NCBI GenBank assembly: GCA_903813345.2 | Contig: CAIIXF020000003.1 | Location: 6,287,815-6,351,814 of the forward strand | Reading direction: 5' to 3' | Length of the DNA stretch: 64,000 nt | Origin: Owenia fusiformis | Taxonomy: Eukaryota > Annelida > Polychaeta > Sabellida > Oweniidae | In this document: in pieces, positions 47,755 through 59,460 of the stretch | How positions within the stretch are numbered: position 1 is the stretch's first letter | Layout of the letters: every line of letters begins with the position of its first letter | The notes under the pieces: model-generated | What the model saw: only the letters and a program-made list of their open reading frames with translations | What the model was told of the DNA's origin: nothing | Databases searched by the model: none | Program-made: the position numbers and the translations under genes

Positions 47755-50700
47755 TAACAGTGTGTATGTATACCTACGGTGGATCCTATGGTGTGTATGT
47801 ATACCTATAGACTCGTGTTTTGATGTAGCAAGCGTAGTTGGCGTAGTCAACATACTATCATGTAGTTAGTTCAATAAAATACCCGTAGCAGACGTAGATA
47901 TACATACGGTGGATCCTATGTATACCTATAGACTCATGTTTTGATGTAGCAAGCGTAGTAGGCGTAGTAAACATACTATGATGTGGTTATTTTCAATAAA
48001 AATACCCGTAGCAGACGTACAGAAGTACCTAGGGTGGACCCTACAGTGGGTATGTATACCTATAGACTTATGTTTTGATGTAGCAAGCGTAGTTGGCGTA
48101 GTAAACATACTAGCAGACGTAGACATACCTAGGGTGGGCCCTACAGTGTGCATGCATACCTATAGACCCCTGTTTTGGTGTAGCAAGCGTAGTTGGCGTA
48201 GTCAACATACTATCATGTGGTTATTTGCAATAAAATACCGTAGCAGACGTAGCTATACCTAGGGTGGACCATGACAGTGTGTATGTATACCTAGAGACCA
48301 ATGTTTTGGTGTAGCAAGCGTAGTTGGCGTAGTCAACATACTATCATGTGGTTATTTGCAATGAAATACCCGTAGCAGACGTAGCTATACCTAGGGTGGA
48401 CCATGACAGTGTGTATGTATACCTATAGACCAATGTTTTGGTGTAGCAATCGTAGTTGGCGTAGTCAACACACTATTATGTGGTTATTTGCAATAAAATA
48501 CCCGTAGCAGACGTAGCTATACCTAGGGTGAACCATGACAGAGTGTATGTATACCTATAGACCAATATTTTGGTGTAGCAAGCGTAGATGGCGTAGTCAA
48601 CACACTATCATGTGGTTATTTGCAATAAAATACCCGTAGCAGACGTAGCTATACCTAGGGTGGACCGAGACAGAGTGTATGTATACCTATAGACCAATGT
48701 TTTTGTGTAGCAAGCGTAGTTGGCGTAGTCAACATACTATCATGTGGTTATTTGCAATAAAATACCCGTAGCAGACGTAGCTATACCTAGGGTGGACCAT
48801 AACAGTGTGTATGTATACCTATAGACCAATGTTTTGGCGTAGCAAGCGTAGTTGGCGTAGTCAACATACTATCATGTGGTTATTTGCAATAAAATACCCG
48901 TAGCAGACGTAGCTATACCTAGGGTGGACCATGACAGTGTGTATGTATACCTATAGACCAATGTTTTGGTGTAGCAAGCGTAGTTGGCGTAGTCAACACA
49001 CTATTATGTGGTTATTTGCAATAAAATACCCGTAGCAGACGTAGCTATACCTAGGGTGAACCATGACAGAGTGTATGTATACCTATAGACCAATATTTTG
49101 GTGTAGCAAGCGTAGTTGGCGTAGTCAACACACTATCATGTGGTTATTTGCAATAAAATACCCGTAGCAGACGTAGCTATACCTAGGGTGGACCATGACA
49201 GTGTGTATGTATACCTATAGACCACTGATTTGGCGTAGCAAGCGTAGTTGGCGTAGTCAACATACTATCATGTGGTTATTTGCAATAAAATACCCGTAGC
49301 AGACGTAGCTATACCTAGGGTGGACCATGACAGTGTGTTTGTATACCTAGAGACCAATGTTTTGGTGTAGCAAGCGTAGTTGGCGTAGTCAACATACTAT
49401 CATGTGGTTATTTTCAATAAAATACCCGTAGCAGACGTAGCTATGCCTAGGGTGGACCATGACAGTGTGTATGTATACCTATAGACCACTGATTTGGTGT
49501 AGCAAGCGTAGTTGGCGTAGTCAACATACTATCATGTGGTTATTTGCAATAAAATACCCGTAGCAGACGTAGCTATACCTAGGGTGGACCATGACAGTGT
49601 GTATGTATACCTATAGACCACTGATTTGGTGTAGCAAGCGTAGTTGGCGTAGTCAACATACTATCATGTGGTTATTTGCAATAAAATACCCGTAGCAGAC
49701 GTAGCTATACCTAGAGTGGACCATGACAGTGTGTATGTATACCTAGAGACCAATGTTTTGGTGTAGCAAGCGTAGTTGGCGTAGTCAACATACTATCATG
49801 TGGTTATTTTCAATAAAATACCCGTAGCAGACGTAGCTATACCTAGGGTGGACCATGACAGTGTGTATGTATACCTATAGACCACTGATTTGGTGTAGCA
49901 AGCGTAGTTGGCGTAGTCAACATACTATCATGTGGTTATTTTCAATAAAATACCCGTAGCAGACGTAGCTATGCCTAGGGTGGACCATGACAGTGTGTAT
50001 GTATACCTATAGACCACTGATTTGGTGTAGCAAGCGTAGTTGGCGTAGTCAACATACTATCATGTGGTTATTTGCAATAAAATACCCGTAGCAGACGTAG
50101 CTATACCTAGGGTGGACCATGACAGTGTGTATGTATACCTATAGACCACTGATTTGGTGTAGCAAGCGTAGTTGGCGTAGTCAACATACTATCATGTGGT
50201 TATTTGCAATAAAATACCCGTAGCAGACGTAGCTATACCTAGAGTGGACCATGACAGTGTGTATGTATACCTAGAGACCAATGTTTTGGTGTAGCAAGCG
50301 TAGTTGGCGTAGTCAACATACTATCATGTGGTTATTTTCAATAAAATACCCGTAGCAGACGTAGCTATACCTAGGGTGGACCATGACAGTGTGTATGTAT
50401 ACCTATAGACCACTGATTTGGTGTAGCAAGCGTAGTTGGCGTAGTCAACATACTATCATGTGGTTATTTTCAATATAATACCCGTAGCAGACGTAGCTAT
50501 GCCTAGGGTGGAGCATGACAGTGTGTATGTATACCTATAGACCAATGTTTTGGTGTAGCAAGCGTAGTTGGCGTTGTCAACATACTATGATGTGGTTATG
50601 TTCAAAAAATACCCGTAGCAGACGTAGTTATACCTAGTGTGGACCCTACAGGGTGTATGCTTGTTTTGGTATAGCAAGCGTAGTTTGCGTAGTCAACATA

Positions 50701-50935
50701 CTATGATCTGGTTATTTTCTATAAAATACCCGTAGCAGACGTAGGTACACCTAGGGTGGGCCCTACAGTGTGTATGCATACCTATAGACTCATGTTTTGG
50801 TGTAGTTGGCGTAGTCAACATACCATACTACACTGGGCTTATTTTCAATAAAATACCGTAGCAGACGTAGCTATACCAAGCATGGACCATGACATACCTG
50901 TATACTCCTTCTTATGTGGAGCAAGCGTAGTTGTA
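47755..50935 (+). repeat. Left array of 132-bp tandem repeats (~24 copies)
   Basis: The unit reads GTAGCAAGCGTAGTTGGCGT, AGTCAACATACTATCATGTG, GTTATTTGCAATAAAATACC, CGTAGCAGACGTAGCTATAC and so on. Starts of CGTAGCAGACG at 48371, 48503, 48635 and 48767 give an exact 132-bp period in the middle. Units at both edges are diverged and irregular. Each unit carries four CGTAG pentamers. Around 49480-50540 a four-unit (528-bp) block is duplicated almost exactly. Confidence 0.92.
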
Positions 50936-52470
50936 TTTTGTACATAATGTACGTTGTCAATTCTAATGTACGTTGTCTCAATGCTCGTACCTCAATTCAC
51001 AGTTAACCCTAATGCAGGCAAAGTATTTTTCATCACGTTAACTTGGAAATTAGAGCGGGGGGTGTCAGATGCATGTCATATTGAAACTTAACGATTACAG
51101 TCAGTTTACACTTGACACAAGTTGCCGCTACCTCATCGTCAGGTTATAATTATTGTGATTTGCACCTAGAACGCATCCGATACCTTATAATTCAGTTATA
51201 TTGCAAGTACGAAGCAAGAATGTGGTATTTTTCTTGTACGATAAATAAAATTCCTCGCAAAAAGTCTGTAATGACTGCGGGTCATTTTTAAACGTTATTT
51301 CTAGAGTTGATTATGCAACCAAGTGGCTCGATGCAGTAGTCGCTAGCACTGAGATTGGATTGAATAGTGCATTAAAATGCTAGTCAACGTGTTTGATAAC
51401 TTTGATTGGACACTTTAGATATTTAGCTTATTAATTTTGTATATATATAGTGTTCACGGTCCATCCATTGAGACACAAGACAGTCAAGCCAAGTAACTAA
51501 GTCAACATTCGAAAATAAAAATCTCAAAAATCGTACATCTTTGATTTCCAAAACAATTTATGAGGTAGTTATTAAGATGATAATACACATTTTAACGTAT
51601 TAATTTTGAGTACATAACGAATCCATTCTTAACAAAGCGTTCTCAAAATAAGTATTCGAAATGTTTGAGTTCGGGATGATAAAAGTACGTTAAGATATAC
51701 CGCTCCTTAACAAACTCCTTTGGGAACAAGATATAGAATCAAATGCATATTCTTCTTATTTACTTCCTGACACATGCCAATGAATGTTACATAAGTAAAT
51801 ATCTCCGTTTTAAATAATTTTGTAAACGTTCTCTACAGGTGCGATTTCGTATAATTGAAAAACAAAATTGAACATTTTGCATTTCTAAATTAATAAGTTT
51901 CTTGGAATACAACTTAACCGTTAACGATTTAAGTCATTGATAATATTTCCCTTAGTGATCCCATGCCAAATAGACAGTAACTGGGTCAATGTTTTGTGTT
52001 CAACCTTGTTTTCATGACTTTTTAACATGAGTCGGCAATTATGTAGGAAATTTCATTTCCAAATGTTTTTCCACAATATTTAGCTTTTTATAATGATAGA
52101 TCGCCAAAATCTGCATGTACCTCTCAATGAGGCGATATGTTTTTGAATTTATAGATGTAAGCTGTAATCTCAAACAATTTAATTACGTTAAAATAAATCA
52201 TGAAATTTCGTGACAATTGCAAGTGTTTAGCATGGAAGTCTATGGCTATGTGGCCCAACCAAAACAATGACCCTAAGATGAATGCTTCTATGAAAGTATT
52301 ATATTCAATTCTTAAAGCCTGAAAGCTAATTAAATCAATTAGTTGAATTTTGATAGATGTCTTTGCAATTACAATGGTAATATGGCAAAAATAAAGATGT
52401 CACTATATGATTAAAGTAACACATATACGATACATCTATAATCTAAAACCCCAAAAAGTAATAGATATGA
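50936..52470. other. Central non-repeated part of the inverted-array block
   Basis: AT-rich, no recognisable open frame, and no transposase motif on either strand. It would form the loop if the two arrays paired. Confidence 0.5.
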
Positions 52471-52640
52471 CTATATGTTATATAAAAAGAGATTTAAAAA
52501 ACATTGGGGGCCAGAGATAAATAACTTTGCCACGACCGAGATTTAAACCACCAAATATGGGGTTGGAAGACCATAGCCTTAATCATAATCCACTAGATCA
52601 AGTTGAGATGAACTGGTAATTTCCAAGCTATCTCACCTTC
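52470..52640 (-). repeat. Possible tRNA-derived SINE
   Basis: On the minus strand CTAGTGGATTA, a GGCTATGGTCTTCCAA stretch and GGTTTAAATCTCGG resemble a degenerate tRNA A box, anticodon arm and B box (consensus GGTTCGAnTCC), followed by GGCAAAG and T-rich sequence. It does not fold as a clean tRNA, so a SINE head is the better reading. Confidence 0.4.
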
Positions 52641-54795
52641 CGGGCTACGCCAACTACGCTTGCTACACCAAAACATGAGTCTACAGGTATACACACACAG
52701 TGCCATGGTTCACCCTGGGTATAGCTACGTCTGCTACGGGTTTTTTATTGAAACTAACCACATCATAGTATGTACTGTGTTGACTACGCCAACTACGCTT
52801 GCTACACCAAAATATGAGTGTATAGGTATTCACACACACTGCCATGGTTCACTGTGGGTATAGCTACGTCTGCTACGGGTATTTTATTGGAAATAACCAC
52901 ATCATAGTATGTTGACTTCGCCAACTACGCTTGTTACACCAAAACATTGGTCTATAGGTATACATACACACTGTCATGGTCCTACCTAGGTATAGCTACG
53001 TCTGCTACGGGTATTTTATTGAAAATAACCACATGATAGTATGTTGACTACACCAACTACGCTTGCTACACCAAAACATTGGTCTATAGGTATACATACA
53101 CACTGGCATGGTCCACCCTAGGTATAGCTACGTCTGCTACGGGTATTTTATTGCAAATAAGTACATGATAGTATGTTGACTACGCCAACTACGCTTGCTA
53201 CACCAAAACATTGGTCTATAGGTATACATACACACTGTCATGGTCCACCCTAGGTATAGCTACGTCTGCTACGGGTATTTTATTGAAAATAACCACATGA
53301 TAGTATGTTGACTACGCCAACTACGTTTGCTACACCAAAACATTGGTCTATAGGTATACATACACACTGTCATGGTCCTACCTAGGTATAGCTATGTCTG
53401 CTACGGGTATTTTATATGCAAATAATCACATGATAGTATGTTGACTACGCCAACTACGCTTGCTACACCAAAACATTGGTCTATAGGTATACATACACAC
53501 TGTCATGGTCCACTCTAGGTATAGCTACGTCTGCTACGGGTATTTTATTGAAAATAACCACATGATAGTATGTTGACTACGCCAACTACGCTTGCTACAC
53601 CAAAACATTGGTCTATAGGTATACATACACACTGGCATGGTCCGCCCTAGGTATAGCTACGTCTGCTACGGGTATTTTATTGAAAATAACCACATGATAG
53701 TATGTTGACTACGCCAACTACGCTTGCTACACCAAAACATTGGTCTATAGGTATACATACACACTGTCATGGTCCACCCTTGGTATAGCTACGTCTGCTA
53801 CGGGTATTTTATTGCAAATAACCACATGATAGTATGTTGACTACGCCAACTACGCTTGCTACACCAAATCATTGGTCTATAGGTATACATACACACTGGC
53901 ATGGTCCACCCTAGGTATAGCTACGTCTGCTACGGGTATTTTAGTGAAAATAACCACATGATAGTATGTTGACTACGCCAACTACGCTTGCTACACCAAA
54001 ACATTGGTCTATAGGTATACACACACACTGCCATGGTGTACTCTGGGTATAGCTACGTCTGCTACGAGTATTTTATTGAAAAAATGACCACTTCATAGTA
54101 TGTACTGTGTTGACTACGCCAACTACGCCTGCTACACCAAAACATGAGTCTATAGGTATACATATACACTGTAGGGTCACCCTATGTAAAACCACGTCTG
54201 CTATGGGTATTTAATTGAACAAAAAAAGTATAGTATGTTTACTACGCCAACTACGCTTGCTACACCTAAACATGAGTCTATAGGTATACACACACACTGC
54301 CATGGTGCACCCCGGGTACAGATACGTCTGCTCAGGTACAGCTATGTATACTGCTACGAGTATTTTATTGAAAATAACCACATCATAGTATGTACTTTGT
54401 TGACTACGCCAACTACGCCTGCTACACCAAAACATGAGTCTATAGGTATACACACACACTGTAGGGTTCACACACTGCCATGGTGTACCCTGGGTACAGC
54501 TACGTCTGCTACGGATATTTTATTGAAAATGACCACTTCATAGTATGTACTGTGTTGACTTCGCCAACTACGCCTGCTACACCAAAACATGAGTCTACAG
54601 GTATACACACACACTGTAGGGTCACCCTTATGTACTACTACGTCTGCTACGGGCATTTATTTGAAGAAAAACAGTATGGTATGTTTACTACGCCAGCTAC
54701 GCTTGCTACACGGAAACATGAGTCTGTAGGTATACTCACACACTGTCATGGTTCACCCTAGGCCTACGCCAACTACGCTTGCTACACCAAAACAT
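52640..54795 (-). repeat. Right array of 132-bp tandem repeats (~16 copies, inverted)
   Basis: The same unit as the left array, read on the minus strand: CTACGCCAACTACGCTTGCT, ACACCAAAACATTGGTCTAT and so on. Central units are near-identical. Units at both ends vary in length and contain insertions (for example around 54170-54240 and 54620-54690). Confidence 0.92.
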
Positions 54796-55000
54796 GATCA
54801 GGGTACATTACGTATGTACGCGTGATTTTACATGTTGGTTGCGCTTTCTACACATGTGCGAGCCTACCAAAGCCACATTTGTCTGCATGTTACAGAAATC
54901 ATCACGAAATATGTTCACCTATCTATGGGGTTATAACATGGGCATGTTATATTGATACATGTCAAGTAGGTGATCACCGCACACGTGCCCAAAAAGATCA

Positions 55001-55067
55001 AAACAAAAATGAACATTAAAACAATCGTCAAATATTTCAGATGCCACAGATCCCTAGACAGATCCAT
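55001..55067 (-). pseudogene. Cyclase copy B, exon 1 5' fragment (ATG and signal peptide)
   Basis: The ATG at 55065-55067 opens a hydrophobic leader parallel to those of copies A (42972) and C (58893), including TCAAATATTTCAG-type sequence. Bases 55068-55095 (GTTCCAATGTAATTTCTCTAGCATG) match the upstream region of copy C. The reading frame loses homology at 55001. Confidence 0.75.
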
Positions 55068-55095
55068 AGTTCCAATGTAATTTCTCTAGCATGAA

Positions 55096-56311
55096 CTAGA
55101 ATATAGACACGCAGAATTGTTTCAGTGTTGCCCTCATGATAAGAGAACGGTAAGAGTAAGATAGTAAAGTAAGATAACGGTAACGGTAACGGTAAGATAA
55201 GAAAACGTGCAAGAATAAGTCTCCCAGAGATAAGTAGCTAGGTTCGACCGAGATAAGAGATGCCCTAATTTATGTGGAAAACAATATCAAAATTAAGGTC
55301 ATCTTGCTCTACATCCTGTTGTCTTGTTCAAGGTCACGATAAGGAATTGCTATATAACTTTATACATTAATAAATATATTAATTAATTTGATGTTAAATC
55401 CAGTTCTAAATCCATCCACACATAAAATTTTTATCATGCTTATTTCAAATTCGCATTGTAACTACAAGAGTGTTACTAACAAACACCAGGGGTGGCCCCG
55501 AAAGTAAGGGAAATTATGGCTTGCAAAATAATACCTTTGGTAGTGCTAATACCACGGGGTACCATCGAATAATTTTGGCAACGTACCGGAGAACGACATT
55601 TTACTAAGAAATGGCAATAATTTAGCACAATATATTTTTCAACTAGAGTTCTACTTTGATTTTGACAAAAGTAAGTATTCCATGCGGAAAATTTAGGATT
55701 TTTGTCCTTTTTTATGATTTTCCAACCTGTCGACGTAGGTAGATTTACTCAGAAAGAAAGAAAGTAAGTAAAAAGTCTTTCGAAGACAATACACATGATA
55801 AAACATGAAATCCTTTATCACAGTGTTTATGTATATCTCAGATTAAATCTTTTAAAATCTACGTGGTAGTTTTTGCTTTAAAGCAGTTAAAAATTGACAA
55901 GGTACGGCCAACAATACGACGCCGTATTTTTGACACTGTACGTTATCATTAGGTGGCAGTTTTCTACCCCCTCTTCAAATGTTAATCTTTGTACATTTTC
56001 TCCAAGATAAGACACACTGTCCTCAATCGACTTATGTACAACATGTACGTTATATTATATCTAGTTGAAAGCTCATGATTATAGCATTTGCTGGGCATCC
56101 TAAAATTGTGTCCATACGCCACAGTGGAGCAACCTTATGACAACAGAAGTTATTAAACCACGAATTTAAAGCAAAGTCTATTTTCAAGCCAGTGGAGAAA
56201 TTTTGGCATTGAGGATTATATTAAAGTACCTTTCTCATTTCTCCTCAAAGAAAAATAATTTATGAGCTGAGAGTGACAGCCGATAAAGAGAGCTAGTTGA
56301 AAAGGCATTCC
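55096..56311. other. Spacer between cyclase copies B and C
   Basis: No gene is recognised. A (GGTAAC)n/(GATAA)n-like low-complexity run lies at 55145-55205. The right third is the 3' flank of copy C and aligns with the flanks of copies A and B. Confidence 0.45.
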
Positions 56312-58893
56312 TTAAAATACTATCCTACATATTCCCATAAGTGCAACGAGGTATGGCACCATAGTACTTTTCAGTGTAAATCCGGAGGATTGTCCATTGT
56401 CCCATGTTGCATATACCCTAGAGGGAGCGCCACTTCCTCCTTTGATAGGTATAGGCATGACGTAGATTGTAGCCCCCTTACGAGGCAGCTTCCCCAAATT
56501 GGCCACATTTTCCAAACAATAAATGTTCTTTTCAAATAGGTTCACGTGCGCCGCTGTATCCAAGCGATTTCCTGTGTCACAACTTAAGGTATCCACGCCT
56601 ACCCCGACAATGCGTCCATCGTCAGCTATCCATTGAGCCGCTTCGGGGGACAAAGATGGGAAATGGGCCTTTTTCTCATCTCTGGTATCAGTTCCGGCAT
56701 ATTTAACCTGGTCGCCCCAGTATTTCCCCCATCCTGTGTGAATAAGTAAAATTGCACCTGAAGGTATCGCCCCAAATTGGCGTTCGTATTCCTGAATGTC
56801 TTCGATCGTTGCACCATAATCCACATTTGTATCAATGTCTGCTTTATCGGACACATCAACAACTACAGCGGGACCAATGAATCTTTCAAACGGGATGTCT
56901 TCGATGTACCATCGATTTCCAGGTCCATTTTTCCCGAAGTGAATTGGTGCATCAATATGAGTTCCCACATGTTCCGAAGTGTTGTAGTTCCACTCCTCAA
57001 ACCTAAAAACAATACTGAATTATGCGAAATCACGGTGGAAATAGTACGTAAGTGTCGTCTCCTAATGTATTTACACGGTGTATAACCCAAACGCTCCTAC
57101 ATGCACGACAGAGCGTTACATTTACGCGGAAACGCTCCGGAGCGAAATAAAATGGCGGCTAATGAAGATTCCACTATGACCGTAAGTATTGTTTCTCTCG
57201 TTTCTCTTACATATCATATGTAATGGTGAAATATTATGTACCATTCGATGAACAATACCGTGAGCAAAGATCTTATTTATTCAACTTCTGGTGGTAAACT
57301 GTTATTTGCTTGATCAAAGCTCCGTAGTGTAGATCGAACGAATCTGAAGATGACGTTTTGACCACAAATTACGAATTAAACTAGCATTTCTATGAAAACG
57401 TTAATCTTTCTGTTAAAGTAGTAGGTCACAAACTCGTATATTCTCATTTCCTAAAATCCCAGTCCAAATCCATTACTTGTTCTTGAGAAATCGCTTGTTT
57501 TCCTCGAAACGCTCCGTCGATTTAGAACACAATTTTAGAAACGCTCTTACCATTTTGTTTTGATATCATTTTCAGATTATTAGAGAAGAGTCCCGAATCG
57601 AATCTATCTCTTAAAAACGTGTTGTACTTGTTAGGCAAATTGAAACATCTGAACCTGGTGGTGCTTAACGTGCAACTAGCTGATTTAAGCCTATACATTA
57701 GATGATGTCATGCCTACATATGTGCTAAATCATAAAACTATAGAAAAAAAACAAAAATTTATATGTGAATTAATCTTTCTTCTATTGATGCCAAGGGGTA
57801 TAATAGATCTTTTCTTTCTCTTCCTGAAAAGGAAAGGCAAGCTATATATTTCCTAAACTGATCTAGACTACCGGAGCGTTTCCAGTTCACTGTGTTAATC
57901 AGATCGGAGCGTTTCTTGAATATGAGAATGTCATCATTTTTAAGACTGGATTTTCGGTCATCAAATCACTATTACGATAATGTATGGTGCGTTGAAGCAT
58001 TGGAATTTGACTAAAATATACGTTGGTGCTCTAATCTTGGCTCAACTAATCACATGTATCGACAAAAGGGGTTTTGACCGGTAGAATGACAAATACGTTT
58101 TTGAATTTTGATAACTATACTGCTTCGTATAGCTCTTCCTAATTGCTTCAAACGTCAACAGCCAGCCACGTACAACATGAATATCACTCCCATCGAATGG
58201 TATACTCGAAATATGTAACTCATACCTCTTATTCCCATTATTGGGGAAATCGTCAGACGGCTCATCATTCCCGCCAGCCAGTTTTCCTACTCCGGAGCGT
58301 TTCTTTGTTTACTTTTAGTAATGAAACGCTCCGTCGTGTATGTAGGAGCGTTTGGGTTATACACCTTGATTTAGGAATCTGAAACAATGAGATGTGAGTT
58401 TTCCTTCAAAGTGTATTGATCTTTACATTCTGTTATTCCAACAACATTATCATCGAAAGAGAAATGTAAAAACGTGAAAGAGCGGAACTAGAAAATCTAA
58501 CTACACCATTGGCTAGGATACCACTAACCTAAATGAAGGCTCTGATATGCACCCTTTAAGCAAGGTTGTTAATACTATATACGAGTATCTATTAATCTAT
58601 TTACCACTTTCAATCATTGAATGATTCGGCAAAGAAACAAGAAAGCATAAGCTCACGTGATGTAGTCTTTGTAAATTGATTTTGCCTTACCATGTCTTCG
58701 AACCATCAGGTTGGTCATGTTTGGAGATCCCCTTGAAATGGACTTCTCTCCTATATCTAGCAACCGAAGGATAGTACACGAGTGTTTTCTCGTCAATGAG
58801 ATAACTCATCTGAAGCCTCCTTGCATCCCCATAGTGATTAATACAAACAAACAGCAAAATGATCGTGAAATATCGTAGATGCCCAAAATCCAT
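56312..58893 (-). CDS. Cyclase-family metal-dependent hydrolase, copy C
   Basis: Exons 58691-58893 (donor ACATG|GTAAG) and 56312-57002 (acceptor TTTTTAG) join with a split Trp codon to 297 residues. Residues 1-22 are a signal peptide. HVGTHIDAPIH (79-89) is the metal motif. LLIHTGWGKYWG, GVGVDTLSCDTG, CLENVANLGKLP and GGSGAPSRVYATWD follow as in copy A. The tail is hydrophobic (VPYLVALMGICRIVF) but shorter than in A. Its 1.7-kb intron contains a 1.29-kb inverted-repeat element (57077-58365). Compared with A, exon 1 lacks three or four residues (KKQT replaced by RR). Predicted secreted or membrane-anchored; substrate unknown, with arylformamidase or isatin-hydrolase activity as family precedents. 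Confidence 0.88.
57077..58365. mobile_element. 1.29-kb element with ~45-bp inverted ends, a first exon and repeated GAAACGCTCC motifs
   Basis: GGTGTATAACCCAAACGCTC at 57077 is inverted at 58365, and the arms match for about 45 bp with few changes. Inside the left end, ATG at 57152 (AAAATGGCGGC) opens a 30-nt exon reading MAANEDSTMT that ends at donor ACC|GTAAGT. GAAACGCTCC or its inverse recurs at about 57129, 57506, 57540, 57875, 57907, 58296 and 58323. No transposase or second exon is recognised. It sits in the intron of cyclase copy C. Confidence 0.75.
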
Positions 58894-59324
58894 AGTTTCA
58901 ATGTCATTTCTTTAGCATGCACTGTTGTTAACTGATAATATGATTATAAGGAGTCTACTCCATTAGAAGGTAATTAATAAAAACAACAAATCCCTCAGTC
59001 ACAGGCTAGCGCAAGTTAAAACCAAACACAAAACACGATCAAATAACAAGGTAATGAATAGAGAATCTGCTTAATTTGAACTTGATTATTTGGGACATTG
59101 CGCAAAACTGATCAGCTGAAGGGCATTCTGACATTAACCTAAAGTACTCGTCTTAATAGTATAAAGGTAAACACTTGAATATCACGTTTTCTCAAAATGT
59201 ATTTTTTTATTTCAAAATTGGACACCCGTGCGGTTTTGAGTAGCCTAGTTATGGTGCACCCACGTAAATAACTTTGAAACTTCAAATGATTAAAAATGCA
59301 ATTTATAGATTATTCATCTGAACA

Positions 59325-59460
59325 AGCATCATCACCCCGACTATTCGACCGTCGTCGGCTATCCATTGAGCCGCCTCGGAAAGATGGGAAATGAGATCGA
59401 GAGAGTTTGGCATTTTGGGTGTCAGTTTGAACATATTTCACTTGACGTTCGTATATTGAT
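59325..59460 (-). pseudogene. Cyclase exon 2 fragment (fourth copy remnant)
   Basis: TCGGCTATCCATTGAGCCGC (59355-59374) and AAGATGGGAAATG, GTGTCAGTT, CATATTT and CGTTCGTAT match in order the middle of exon 2 of copies A-C. Large gaps break the frame, and nothing else of the gene remains nearby. Confidence 0.75.

Larger units (their letters stand above)
47464..55000. mobile_element. Foldback-like element: two inverted arrays of a 132-bp repeat around a 1.7-kb centre
   Basis: The left array (about 47755-50935, ~24 units) and right array (about 52640-54795, ~16 units) consist of the same 132-bp unit in opposite orientation. They flank about 1.7 kb of non-repeated sequence. A 9-base word, AAACAAAAA, lies at both borders (47455-47463 and 55001-55009), consistent with a target duplication, though it is low-complexity. 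Outer ~250-bp flanks are not clearly inverted copies of each other. The layout (long inverted ends built of short tandem repeats) is that of foldback/TU-type transposons. No transposase is seen. Confidence 0.65.
44535..55067 (-). pseudogene. Cyclase copy B, exon 1 split by a ~7.5-kb inverted-array insertion
   Basis: Exon 2 (44535-45243, acceptor TTTGTAG) is fully open and very similar to copies A and C. It has intact HxGTHxDxPxH, GVGVDSSSCDTG and GGSGAPSRVYA and a hydrophobic C-terminus. The 3' part of exon 1 (47300-47463, donor ACATG|GTGAG) encodes GHHGDAKKQ...PDGSKTW but has no start: upstream in frame is a TGA. The missing part, ATG plus signal peptide (MDLSRDLWHLKYLTIVLMF), lies in the same orientation at about 55001-55067, with A/C-like sequence upstream of the ATG. 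Between the halves sit the two inverted 132-bp arrays. Unless the whole insert is spliced out or an alternative first exon is used, no secreted enzyme is made. Confidence 0.75.

Noticed and set aside
47755-50935. CRISPR-like regular repeat array
   Set aside because: The whole 132-bp unit is repeated with no unique spacers, the host is clearly a eukaryote, and the unit recurs inverted 2 kb away.
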